From: Parafrankia irregularis
Lineage (GTDB): Bacteria > Actinomycetota > Actinomycetes > Frankiales > Frankiaceae
Direction of reading: 5' to 3'
Assembly: GCF_001536285.1 (NCBI RefSeq)
Contig: NZ_FAOZ01000044.1
Location: 1 to 52,997, forward strand
Length of the DNA stretch: 52,997 nt
The position numbers and the translations under genes were made by a program. Of this stretch, positions 35,901 through 42,264 are shown in pieces. Every line of letters starts with the position of its first letter. Position 1 is the first letter of the stretch. Under the pieces are notes generated by a model that was not told where the DNA came from, made no database searches, and saw only the letters and a program-made list of their open reading frames with translations.

Positions 35901-36565
35901 GCGATGTGGCAGAGATCCGGGAGCGGCTCGACCGGTTGGGCCTGGAGGCACCCGGTGATGCGGCGGAGCTCTCCCCGCAGACCCGCGCCCTGGCAACCGT
36001 CGCTTTTCACCGCACGGACACCGCCGCGTTGGGAGTCAACCGACTGTCACCAGCGCAGACCCTGGGCGTTGCTCAGTTCATCGGGCGTGATCCGCGAAGC
36101 GTCTGTGAGTCGTTCGCCGGGCTTGGCCTGTCTGCTCCTGAGGCGGACGAGATGCCGGCCCTCCCGGTGACCGCGCTCACTGCCCAGGACGCCATTCTGC
36201 TGAGCGCATGCCTCGACGGGCGGGGCCCCTGGTTGGGCCGACGTCCCGCGTCGCTCGCCCATGTCATCGCTGCGGCCGGGTATCTGCGCTGGTCGCCACG
36301 GCGTGTCGTGGACCGGCTGGCAGAGCTTGGCTGTGCCGGGCCGATGCTGGTGGACACCGCACTCGACGCCTTCGTAGACGGCATGGACCGGCAGCTAGCG
36401 CTCCTCCTCACCAACACGTCCGGTGCGTACGTGGATCGGCCGGTCTCGCGTGCCGAGGTGCTCGCAGCATCCTTCCGGTTCCGTTGGTCCCCGGCACGGA
36501 TCGCCGAGCGCATGATCGAGTTGGGATTCGATGTCCCCTGCGCTGCGTCCCTGATCAGCGGGTAG
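29921..36565 (+). CDS. Giant TIR - caspase-like - HSP90-type ATPase - winged-HTH-repeat immune-like protein
   Basis: A 2214-residue protein. (1) TIR domain, ~14-140: WDFFVSYTQADRAWAEWIAWQL, then LAVLSTAYLDSAYGTQEW; Glu87 is where NAD-cleaving TIRs keep the catalytic Glu. (2) Caspase-like fold, ~199-424: ALLIGIPSYEDDRLPGLPWL and LLAGHAV keep His276, but the Cys site reads VDGDTGF (Asp332), so it should be proteolytically dead. (3) Helical region ~498-680, possibly the inactive-HD type seen in conflict proteins. (4) HSP90/GHKL ATPase ~855-1170: RELYQNALDAC (Glu890, Asn894), DNGIGM (Asp941) and FGVGVLSYF, all binding residues present; SVDRNKIR closes it. (5) ~1301-2214: about 14 winged-HTH-like units with LS-x2-LDG ... 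VSLAHVLAAAG ... RLRxLGF. GTG 29921 has no ribosome site; CATACT ends seven bases before it, so a leaderless mRNA is possible. Role inferred: self-contained sensor-executor. Confidence 0.88.
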   Translation: MLDGGHDTTDSADRWDFFVSYTQADRAWAEWIAWQLEADGYRVLLQAWDMVAGTNWAHAMQNGIKDSTRTLAVLSTAYLDSAYGTQEWQAAVAADPDSARRRLIPVRVADCARPGLLGQVVSFDLFGLPEGRARGELMARVREAIAGRAKPVSEPLFPGVSAAASRLRVVPTSAVSPAFPGTGTGAGNRMPAAPERPAEFQALLIGIPSYEDDRLPGLPWLSGMLDTVAEKLESVGYRTEIHDRSRMGAGAVKAAVHSFLRGAAPGSTLLLLLAGHAVHRAGDGAAASRDYLVPADATVGYQPFWDLCVPVDWSGPLARTAAARVLVLVDGDTGFDDDVHALVTDRGWGTGHLDPATGVDVAYLYRGPTAAGAGAHHEPPAPAMPPTDPAARRSLTRALVEVLSAGPRPGTLGELHAALDRAMSPPAEQPPACAATRPRGMPDQPRLPRQRPAGGAREEGPGYENDHCLLRPVSSCDPLRFRPFPTAPGGDGVKAPEHPWVAAADQHRAWERAPDDPVTTSLRAATCVLVGRLGRAYGEAAAVLAEDPWHDPDLARRMARRVEFLVGKLPAGPEELSAAEVALLVAGPYLHQTVWTALVAQATVTHPGSADVLSGRADRAEFDAFTHTHPRLTRRIERARLSGDQTSAASVTWWLAHKFCESTVTARWEAVLREVLPGPTADGAQETLAAEVFRPERIAEILTCLRAAPTFLNQSGRAGALRDLVTVAPATSEESPLRERLVAYLLAVGQKMALEIAALPPVLVEHLGVADAVDLAEVRSALRRAEWQGRGRSTRALSVECRHPALQIALERHAASLDALLAEAHRVTAEIPALAGLPTHATADGVHAAEIDGHPVYASAGAQFRLAEDRVQELLMGEQLYENRALAVRELYQNALDACRYRRARTQYLERTTGRPSGWTGRIDFRQGFEPDGTPFIECRDNGIGMGYREISDVFAEAGTRTVDLPEAVEEMGRWAACDPPVEFYPNSRFGVGVLSYFMIADEIRVETCRLGPDGRPGELLRVTIAGPGNLFRIEPLGPGRDSGTSVRLYLSRDPERPPISCVDILRRILWVAEFETHAAEGAALEHWPAGQLAPSAPVGRTDPPYDELRRLTTQIVSAGRGVWWCNGVGAILADGLWVGEAVFGVVLDLTGALVPELSVDRNKIRKLLDEPAVDALLTAAIPALRTSVVLEVTVDWLIAFGYSFPLAADAVLEAMAADGESWDGVGGVRVPVARTGLIAIDSGLGPVAGRTDRPAARSGTSFLQSAHMPDASFFVRMADWASAEDHFPAARSGLDDSSRVVPSDFEILTMVVLSWRWMVPVRFRAFVGFTAGRLRCPPRVVGRRMRRLGYQVPSLNGVEVAEITELDRALLSTRLDGGTALQMWDSRNDVIAPGHVIAAAGRLLMSWGQIVDRLRTLGLVVWPQPVDLAGVAPMDLVQLSEGLDGRYPWLSAGRVSLAHIFRSALHTESGFAEVCARLRRFGYRTPRIDVGSQRGSGKQDAFIVSRDSAGALGTVPIPTSYLTGLRSENPGGRDAAVARLRELGFPVARSLRLPNDSRAGIVDRIQGINELHPLWTTGAPVDRAHLLLVANATKMSFPALVALLGMEGYTTAHVPEPRASRVARISEINSLLLADISRVGRCEIRHLLNMAGATGLPVGASLALLAEVGVATPDIGDLEITNDDGIILSRSLDGAADLAREDDFVPAAQVRAAATRLRREPEDVARRLRQLGLATADPAGWAASPVRPEDIAQLARDFDDHLAFLPDGSVAAAHVMRVAARTGEAPRTIASRLHELGFDVDFVAERELTADEECAVVDLLDVTDEPGFGHGWAGLSRASILATSYRDSIRRRSSGPTASRACQPEQMAAWVGTLGEGLDGYVGARFPEDLGFDDVDLLSWALDGEPPWLADDAISLGHVLAAAGITGRSPHEIAGRLRHLGFTLADLPGRTPDDVDSVDVILLSRFLDGDAPRLTDHQVPLAHIYHAACVLSCDVAEIRERLDRLGLEAPGDAAELSPQTRALATVAFHRTDTAALGVNRLSPAQTLGVAQFIGRDPRSVCESFAGLGLSAPEADEMPALPVTALTAQDAILLSACLDGRGPWLGRRPASLAHVIAAAGYLRWSPRRVVDRLAELGCAGPMLVDTALDAFVDGMDRQLALLLTNTSGAYVDRPVSRAEVLAASFRFRWSPARIAERMIELGFDVPCAASLISG

Positions 36566-37529
36566 ACGCTGTTGCATGCGCCGCGGCGCCGAGCAGGACG
36601 GGGTCGGTGACGCCGCCGGGGGAGGCGTAGCGGTCGATGTCCCAGCCGGCGAGGACGGCTCCGGCCTGGTAGGCGTCGCCGAGGAACTGCAGGACGGCGC
36701 CGCACCGCTGGGCGTCCGAACCCGGGGCCAGGGCCGACAGCGGAAGGACCGCGAGGTGGCTGCCGCCGCGCTCGAGCCAGCGCGCGCCCGTCGGATGCAG
36801 GCGGGTCTCGGCGAGGCCGGGCGGCTCCGGGCTGGTGTAGGAGTAGAAGGCGGGCTCCGGCAGGGACTTGTCGCCGAACCAGAAACCCGAGCTGATGACC
36901 TCCCGGGAGTAGGCCTCCCTGGTCACCGGGTCGGTGCTCGGCCCCTGCTCGACGGCACGGTCGCGGAAGCGGGTGTGCGCGACGTCGAACGTGTGCCAGA
37001 AGTGGTGCACCGGGCTGACCTTGCCGCTGAACCCGGCGGCGAACTCCTCCAGGATCAGGACGGCCTGGCTGACGGTCTGCCAGTAACGCAGGGCCATCGC
37101 GGGATCGTAGGCGGCGTGCTCGGTGTCCTCGGCGAAGGGGCGCCCGGCGTCGGTCAGGTCGAACGGGTGCGGGTGCTCGAGCCGCACGGTCACCCCGATG
37201 TCGCGCAGGGCCTCCATCAGCTCGGTGTAGAAGGACGCGACGGACCTGCCGGCGAGCGGGAGGGTGATCCGCTCCCCGTCGAGGCTGTGCACGGCCAGCT
37301 CGTGCGAAACGAAGTCGAAGTCGATGGTGAAGATCGGGTTGCCGTCGACCTGCCCCATCGGCCGTGATGTCACGCCGCGGCCGGTGAGGTGGAAGGGCAC
37401 GTTCCACCAGTGGTTGCGGCGCTGACTGGCGGCCAGCCGGATCTTCCCGACCACCTGGAGGTAACGGTGCAGTGTTTGCTGGGTGCCAGCCCAGGCTGAC
37501 AGCGGGATGGACGGCAGCATCTCGACCAT
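36555..37529 (-). CDS. DUF5996 family protein
   Basis: A 324-residue soluble protein. The start PLSAWAGTQQTLHRYLQVVGKIRLA, then NHWWNVPFHLTGRGVTS and IDFDFVSHEL, is the recognisable DUF5996 pattern; VHHFWHTFDVAHTRF and SGFWFGDKSLPEPAFYSYTSPEP follow, rich in His and aromatic residues as if for a metal or small-molecule pocket. Function is unknown. Its stop codon overlaps the end of the giant TIR/HSP90 gene by 11 bases in convergent orientation, so transcription of one could interfere with the other. ATG 37529 is preceded by a weak ribosome site (GGGGAGTCCGC). Confidence 0.85.
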   Translation of the reverse strand: MVEMLPSIPLSAWAGTQQTLHRYLQVVGKIRLAASQRRNHWWNVPFHLTGRGVTSRPMGQVDGNPIFTIDFDFVSHELAVHSLDGERITLPLAGRSVASFYTELMEALRDIGVTVRLEHPHPFDLTDAGRPFAEDTEHAAYDPAMALRYWQTVSQAVLILEEFAAGFSGKVSPVHHFWHTFDVAHTRFRDRAVEQGPSTDPVTREAYSREVISSGFWFGDKSLPEPAFYSYTSPEPPGLAETRLHPTGARWLERGGSHLAVLPLSALAPGSDAQRCGAVLQFLGDAYQAGAVLAGWDIDRYASPGGVTDPVLLGAAAHATASTR

Positions 37530-37545
37530 GCGGACTCCCCGGATC

Positions 37546-37562
37546 GATTACCCGATGTAATC
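37546..37562. promoter_or_regulatory. Palindrome upstream of DUF5996 gene (GATTAC-N5-GTAATC)
   Basis: A perfect 6-5-6 inverted repeat lies 17 bases before the DUF5996 start, in a local AT-rich patch, where a repressor would block initiation. No candidate regulator gene is adjacent. Confidence 0.4.
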
Positions 37563-37592
37563 AGGTTGAGACAGTCGGGTCACCTTGGCAAC

Positions 37593-37664
37593 CGGGCGAC
37601 GTTCCGGGCGACCTTGCGAGCGACGTTCCGGGAGACCTTCCGCAGGACCTTTCGTGGGCCCCTG
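37593..37664 (-). repeat. 12-bp tandem repeats, about six units
   Basis: Units such as CGGGCGACGTTC, CGGGCGACCTTG and CGAGCGACGTTC are arrayed head to tail between two minus-strand genes, ending just before the stop of the tail-anchored protein gene. Imperfect copies suggest an old expansion. Confidence 0.6.
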
Positions 37665-37691
37665 ACCTGGGCGTTTATGGTTCCGTGCCGA

Positions 37692-38798
37692 CTACATCCT
37701 GGTGCCGACGGCCATCAGGCCGAGCATGCCGAGGGCGACGATGATCACGGCGATGGTCATCGTCGTCGCCACCCGGACGGAGCGCTGCTCGGCGAGGTCG
37801 GCGCGGGCGGCGGCGGTCTCGTACTCGTACGGGCAGCGGGTGGAGTAGTGGTTGTCGTTCCGGCTGTTCGTGACCCGGCCCGGCAGCGGGGTGGACGGCA
37901 CGACCACGCCGTTCGGGCCCTGCGAGCCGTGCACGGAGGACGGGCGGCTGCCCGCGGGGCGCTGGCCCGGCTCGCAGATCGTGTGCCAGCGTCGCAGGTC
38001 CGGCCGGATCGACGTGACGAACGAACGCGGCAGGTCGGACGAGTCGAGGTCGGCGAGGTCGGCTAGGTCGGCGAGTTCGGGGATGTCGGGCAGGCTCGTC
38101 GTACCGGGGAGCCTCGGCATCCCCGGCATGCCGGGTACCGAGACGCCGGGCGCGAAGTCGGCGATGCCCTGGCTGGCCGCTTCGGTCGCTTCGGCCGCGG
38201 CGGGTGCCGGCGCCGGCGCCGGTAGGGGAGTCGGTGCCGGTAGGGGGGTTGGTGCGGGTGCGGGAGTGGCTACGGGCGACGGAACGGGTGCGCGGCCTGG
38301 GGCTGCGGCCGGGGTGAGGCCTGGGAGCGGGGTCGGCCCGACGGGGGTCGCGGATCGGATACCGCGCAGGCCGGACCCACCGGAGCGGATGCGGCTGGCG
38401 CGCGGGCCGCGGCGCTCCGAGCTGATGATGTCCTCGCCCGGCCCGAGGCGTTCGAGCCCGAGGCGTTCGAGTCCCAGGCGTTCGAGTCCCAGGCGTTCGG
38501 GGGCGCGGTGCACCGGCCCGAGCCCGCTGGGACGTCCGCGTCGCGGCCCGCGCCGGAAGGCATCGGGGTCGATCACATCGCGGGGGCGGGGAATCCGCAC
38601 AGTGCGGTCGATCGGTGCGTCGGACGAGATCGGGCTGGCCGGGTGGGCCGGGCCGGCGAGTCCGGTCGCGTCGGCGGAATCGGCTGGATCGGCCGGGCCG
38701 AACTGGTCCCGATGCGCCTGGAAGGGCATCGGCTGGAAGGGCACCGGCCGCGTGGCGGGGCCGATTGGTAGCTCGCCGGTTCCGCTTTCTCCGCCCAT
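37692..38798 (-). CDS. Pro-rich tail-anchored membrane protein
   Basis: A 368-residue protein of unknown function. Most is low complexity: a basic/Pro region, four tandem ERLGL units (15-bp DNA repeats, 38440-38500), and PAPTPLPAPTPLPAPAP. The C-terminus is a single membrane helix, RVATTMTIAVIIVALGMLGLMAVG, ending five residues from the stop region, so the protein should be tail-anchored with its bulk on one side. This tail is shared with the 79-residue protein at 50582-50821. ATG 38798 has GGAG about eight bases upstream. An ~82-bp element upstream is likewise shared with that gene. Which side of the membrane carries the Pro-rich part is not determinable. Confidence 0.65.
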   Translation of the reverse strand: MGGESGTGELPIGPATRPVPFQPMPFQAHRDQFGPADPADSADATGLAGPAHPASPISSDAPIDRTVRIPRPRDVIDPDAFRRGPRRGRPSGLGPVHRAPERLGLERLGLERLGLERLGPGEDIISSERRGPRASRIRSGGSGLRGIRSATPVGPTPLPGLTPAAAPGRAPVPSPVATPAPAPTPLPAPTPLPAPAPAPAAAEATEAASQGIADFAPGVSVPGMPGMPRLPGTTSLPDIPELADLADLADLDSSDLPRSFVTSIRPDLRRWHTICEPGQRPAGSRPSSVHGSQGPNGVVVPSTPLPGRVTNSRNDNHYSTRCPYEYETAAARADLAEQRSVRVATTMTIAVIIVALGMLGLMAVGTRM

Positions 38799-38913
38799 CG
38801 GTGACCGCTCCGTTCTGTAGGTGGCCCGGTACCCGCCGGCAGCTGCTTCACTGGCTGACGCACCTGGCCGGATGTCGACCGGTGCGCCGCCGGGAGCTCG
38901 CCGCCACCGTCGC

Positions 38914-38995
38914 CCGCCAACCCCCCGTTGGGGGTAGTGCGAACGTAGATGTTCACCTGTGATCGGGTAAGCCTTGTGCCAGGTGGGCATGGAAG
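38914..38995 (-). promoter_or_regulatory. 82-bp conserved upstream element, copy A
   Basis: Read on the minus strand, this contains CATGCCC, ACCCGA, TCTACGTT, CACTACCCC and AACGGGGG in order. The same blocks occur at 50208-50290 with the same gaps (16, 13 and 2 bases between the first four). The last two blocks could form a hairpin ACCCC..GGGGT. It ends 115 bases before the tail-anchored protein start. Promoter, operator or RNA leader cannot be told apart. The rest of the 38799-39235 gap holds nothing else recognisable. Confidence 0.6.
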
Positions 38996-39235
38996 AAGCG
39001 GATTCAGCCGTCAGAACGGCGCAACCTTTTTCATTTCGCCCAATTGCGTCCACACATCGCGGACGGCCTATCGCGCGAGCATTAGTTCGCCCTTTGTGAC
39101 AGTGCTCACCAAAATTCTTTTCAGGTGGCGGCGGCGATGTCGGAGTCGCCGGGGCCGGCGGGGGCGCTGCCGCCGGTTGCCGCGCGTCGCCGCCCAGATC
39201 GGGAGGACCGCCGGGATCGGTATGCTCTGCGGGCC

Positions 39236-40072
39236 ATGCCCGAAGGACACACTGTGCGCAGACTGGCCGACACCCACCAGCGGATGTTCGGCGGGCGGCC
39301 GGTGCGCGTCGAGAGCCCGCAGGGCCGCTTCGCCGGTGGGGCGGGCCTGCTCGACGGCCGGGTGCTGGCGCAGGCCGAGGCGTACGGCAAGCATCTGCTG
39401 CTCCGCTTCGACGACGAGCGCGTCCTGCACGTCCACCTCGGGATCTACGGCAAGTACCAGCTGGGCCCGGCTCCGGCACCGGAGCCGACGGGTGCCGTCC
39501 GGCTGCGGCTGACGTCCGACACCGGTTACGCGGACCTGCGCGGGCCGAACGCCTGTGAGCTGCTGGAGCCCGGCGAGGTGAAGGCGCTGCTCGACCGGCT
39601 GGGGCCGGACCCGCTGCGCCCGGGCGCAGACCCGGAGCCGGCGTGGCGGCGCATCGGCCGCAGCCGCACATCGGTCGCCCAGCTGCTGATGGACCAGGCG
39701 GTGGTCGCCGGGCCCGGCAACATCTACCGGGCCGAGGTGCTGTTCCGGGCAGGCGTCGACCCGTACCTGCCCGGCCGCGACCTCACCCGGGCGCAGTGGG
39801 AGCTGATCTGGTCCGATCTCGTCGAGCTGATGGCGGACGGGGTGCGGGCCGGGCGGATCGACACCGTGCGCCCGGAGCACACCCCGGAGGCGATGGGACG
39901 TCCGCCGCGGGTCGACGAACATGGCGGCGAGGTGTACGTGTATCGCCGGGCCGGGCAGCTGTGCCTGGTCTGCGAGGCGGAGGTGCGGACGGCCCGGCTG
40001 GCGGCGCGCAATCTGTTCTGGTGCCCCCGGTGCCAGCCCCGGCGGGACGGGTCAGGTCCGCGGCGCCCGTAG
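39236..40072 (+). CDS. Fpg/Nei family DNA glycosylase/AP lyase (endonuclease VIII-like)
   Basis: A 278-residue base-excision repair enzyme that removes oxidised bases and nicks the backbone. It begins MPEGHTVRR: Pro2 becomes the N-terminal nucleophile and Glu3 the catalytic acid after Met removal, a start that fixes the initiation codon at 39236. Lys52 (AYGKHLLLRF) is the conserved Lys. The helix-two-turn-helix holds QAVVAGPGNIYRAEVLF, and a C-terminal zinc finger has CLVC ... CPRC. The PEGHT wording places it with Nei1/Nei2 rather than MutM. It stands alone; the neighbours have no repair role. Confidence 0.93.
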   Translation: MPEGHTVRRLADTHQRMFGGRPVRVESPQGRFAGGAGLLDGRVLAQAEAYGKHLLLRFDDERVLHVHLGIYGKYQLGPAPAPEPTGAVRLRLTSDTGYADLRGPNACELLEPGEVKALLDRLGPDPLRPGADPEPAWRRIGRSRTSVAQLLMDQAVVAGPGNIYRAEVLFRAGVDPYLPGRDLTRAQWELIWSDLVELMADGVRAGRIDTVRPEHTPEAMGRPPRVDEHGGEVYVYRRAGQLCLVCEAEVRTARLAARNLFWCPRCQPRRDGSGPRRP

Positions 40073-40138
40073 GAACGGCGCGGCGCGTAGGAACGCGGCG
40101 CGTAGGAAGAGGGTCAGGGGCGTAGCGCGCGTAGGAAC
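40068..40138. repeat. GCGTAGGAA direct repeats between convergent genes
   Basis: Four spaced copies of CGTAGGAA(C/G) occupy the gap between the glycosylase stop and the end of the TetR gene and extend a few codons into that gene. Confidence 0.5.
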
Positions 40139-40761
40139 AGCCGTACCAGCTCCCGGGTGTGGCGTTCCTGTTCCTCGGGTGGGCGCACGATGCCGAACGA
40201 GGCGAGCCGGGCGGGAGCGCCGGAGACCATGCCGAGGAAGTGCTCGGCGAGGGCGTCCGGATCGTCGGCGGCGATCGTGCCGGTGGCGTGGTGCCGGCGC
40301 AGCAGGTCGGCGACGAGCTGCTGGCGGGGCCAGACCGCCACGGTCTGGCTGCGGCGGGCCAGCTCGGGGAACCGGGAGACGTGGCTGATGGCGATCCGGC
40401 TGAATTTGATCATGGTCGGGTCGACGGCGCGCCGGACCGCCGCGTCGGCGATCGCGGTCAGGGCGCCCTCCAGATCGTCGAGGTCGGGCGGCGGCGGCTC
40501 GGGCACGGGCCAGTCCCGGCGCATGATCGCCCATTCGAACACCGCGCTGAAGACGGCCTCCTTGCTGGGGTACCGGGCGTAGAGGGAGGCCTTGGTGGTG
40601 CCGGCGGCGCGGGCGATCGCGTCCATGGACGTGCCCTCGTAGCCGAGGTCCAGGAACAGCCGCAGGGCATGTTCGCGGACGACCTCGTTGAGCCGTTCGG
40701 TCTCCTCCCGGCTGGGTCGACCTCCCCGGCGAGGCCGTGCCTGCGGAGGGGGCGACGACAT
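40114..40761 (-). CDS. TetR family transcriptional regulator
   Basis: A 215-residue repressor from ATG 40761. GRPSREETERLNEVVREHALRLFLDLGYEGTSMDAIARAAGTTKASLYARYPSKEAVFSAVF is the HTH; SLYARYPSKEAVFSAV is typical of the AcrR-like C-terminal-type subgroup. PTMIKFSRIAISHVSRFPELAR marks a TetR_C-like ligand domain. In-frame codons upstream would extend it by 21 residues but they lack family similarity. It is divergent from the aquaporin gene, with a 25-bp palindrome between them, so it likely controls itself and the channel. Confidence 0.9.
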   Translation of the reverse strand: MSSPPPQARPRRGGRPSREETERLNEVVREHALRLFLDLGYEGTSMDAIARAAGTTKASLYARYPSKEAVFSAVFEWAIMRRDWPVPEPPPPDLDDLEGALTAIADAAVRRAVDPTMIKFSRIAISHVSRFPELARRSQTVAVWPRQQLVADLLRRHHATGTIAADDPDALAEHFLGMVSGAPARLASFGIVRPPEEQERHTRELVRLFLRALRP

Positions 40762-40888
40762 CACGCCCTGCAGTGTGGCAGACGGTGCCCGGGGCGCCGA
40801 GACCTCGCGTCCAGCGCATATCACCTGACGGGATCTAAAAATCGCTCTATGTGATATCCGGGTTGATGTTTAGGGCTGGTTGACGTTT

Positions 40889-40913
40889 TGGTTCACCCTC
40901 AGTGGGTGAACCA
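40889..40913. promoter_or_regulatory. 25-bp palindromic operator (10-5-10) in the TetR/aquaporin gap
   Basis: TGGTTCACCC and GGGTGAACCA are perfect inverted repeats around TCAGT. A GATACT hexamer follows directly at 40914, with TTCACC 16 bases earlier inside the palindrome, so a bound repressor would cover the aquaporin promoter. A second, weaker inverted repeat ATATCAC (40818-40824) / GTGATAT (40851-40857) lies nearer the TetR gene. Confidence 0.65.
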
Positions 40914-40975
40914 GATACTACGGGTATCCGTCCCGTCGCAGGTGAACGTTCGTTTTGAATCGGGCGGGGGAGGCA

Positions 40976-41947
40976 ATGAGACGTTTTGTCGCCGAAGGGC
41001 TCGGCACCTTCGCATTGGTGCTGGCCGGCGTCGGCACGGCTGTGCTTGGTGGTATGGGTGTGGGAGTTCTCGAGATCTCGCTGGCGTTCGGGCTGGCACT
41101 CGTGGCGCTGATCTACACGATCGGGCCGATCTCCGGGTGCCATGTCAATCCGGCGGTCACGGTGGGCCTGCTCGCCGCCCGCCGCATCGGGCCCCGGGTC
41201 GCGGCCGGCTACATCGTCGCGCAGTGCATCGGCGCGATCATCGCCGCCGGGGTCGTGTGGTTCATAGCCGATACCAACGCCGTCGGCTATTCCGCGTCCG
41301 CGCAGGGGCTGGGTGCCAACGGCTTCGGGGCGCACTCACCAGGCGGGTTCGGCTGGGCCGGAGCGTTCGTCATCGAGATCCTGGTGACCGGGCTGCTGGT
41401 GCTGGCGGTGCTCGTCGCCACCGACCTGTGGGCGCCGCTCGGCGTCGCCGGGCTGGCCATCGGCGTCACGCTGGCCGCCGCCAACCTGATCGCGATTCCG
41501 GTCGACGGCGCGTCAGTCAACCCGGCCCGCAGCCTCGGGCCGGCGGTGTTCGTCGGCGGCTGGGCGCTGAGCCAGCTCTGGTTGTTCATCGTCGCTCCGG
41601 TGATCGGAGCGTTGCTGGCTGTGGCCGTGCACTCCGTGCTGCGGCCCCCGTGGCAGGTGCGTCCGAAGCTCGCCACCCCGTTGCCCGACGAGTCGCTGCA
41701 CGAGATCGCGCGGGAGACGGCGCGTCTCATCGGCAACGGCCACGGCGAGGGAGACGGCCATAGCCATGGCGATGGCGTGCGTGTCGGTGCGAGTGTCAGC
41801 AGCGACAGTGACGGTACGCGCGCCAGTGGCGACGGTGCCCGGACCCGAGCGGGAGCGGGAGCGGGCGACTTTGACGGGGCGCCACTGAGCTCCACCGGGC
41901 GTCTGGGCTCCACCGGGCGTTCCGAGGTCGATCGCGGACCGCGTTGA
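40976..41947 (+). CDS. aqpZ: Aquaporin Z-like channel
   Basis: A 323-residue MIP-family channel. It has six helices and two half-helices carrying HVNPAVT (Asn58) and SVNPARS (Asn182), with Arg185 the selectivity-filter Arg. The fold aligns with AqpZ through ATDLWAPLGVAGLAIGVTL, but the filter His of AqpZ is replaced by Asn170 (AANLIAIPV), so the pore may pass more than water. After residue 235 there is a long cytoplasmic tail rich in His, Gly and Asp (HGEGDGHSHGDG), then Ser/Gly/Arg, not seen in typical AqpZ. ATG 40976 follows GGGGGAGG. Probable TetR control from the divergent gene. Confidence 0.9.
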   Translation: MRRFVAEGLGTFALVLAGVGTAVLGGMGVGVLEISLAFGLALVALIYTIGPISGCHVNPAVTVGLLAARRIGPRVAAGYIVAQCIGAIIAAGVVWFIADTNAVGYSASAQGLGANGFGAHSPGGFGWAGAFVIEILVTGLLVLAVLVATDLWAPLGVAGLAIGVTLAAANLIAIPVDGASVNPARSLGPAVFVGGWALSQLWLFIVAPVIGALLAVAVHSVLRPPWQVRPKLATPLPDESLHEIARETARLIGNGHGEGDGHSHGDGVRVGASVSSDSDGTRASGDGARTRAGAGAGDFDGAPLSSTGRLGSTGRSEVDRGPR

Positions 41948-41952
41948 TGACG

Positions 41953-41981
41953 AAGGGCCGGGCCGGGAAGGCCCGGCCCTT
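41953..41981 (+). terminator. Terminator hairpin of the aquaporin gene
   Basis: AAGGGCCGGGCC (41953-41964) and GGCCCGGCCCTT (41970-41981) form a perfect 12-bp stem with loop GGGAA, six bases beyond the stop codon. There is no long T run. Confidence 0.8.
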
Positions 41982-42010
41982 CCCTGCGCGGCGACTGCCA
42001 AGGGCGTTCG

Positions 42011-42211
42011 TTCCGGAACGTGTAGCAGAATCCCGAGCGGCGCTGCCGGCGCTGAAGCTGCTGCCGAGCAAGACCTGAGGATTCTGGCCGTTGGGACGAC
42101 GAAGATCCCTTGATCTTCGGGCTGTGGCTTCCTGACTGCGGCTGCTGTCGGGCAAGATCTGAGGATCGTGGTCGCCAGAACGACCAGAATCCTCAGATCT
42201 TCGGCTGGCTC
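42011..42211 (-). repeat. Two tandem copies of the dispersed palindromic repeat
   Basis: The first (42011-42110) reads, in the opposite orientation to the 25 kb copy, GTAGCAGAATCCCGAG then CTGCCGAGCAAGACCTGAGG; its right arm is altered. The second is a good hairpin: 42155-42174 pairs with 42181-42200 at 18 of 20 positions around CCAGAA. Together they occupy most of the 317-base gap after the aquaporin; 42212-42264 is simple sequence (GGCTACGGCTCGCCCTCT repeated). Confidence 0.7.
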
Positions 42212-42264
42212 GGTGGTGCCCGGTCTCGTTCAGGCCCGGGTGCGGGCTACGGCTCGCCCTCTGG

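Noticed and set aside
37692-39671. Extension of the tail-anchored protein to 659 residues
   Set aside because: The added N-terminus overlaps the Nei-type glycosylase and the conserved upstream element; ATG 38798 with GGAG upstream is a better start.
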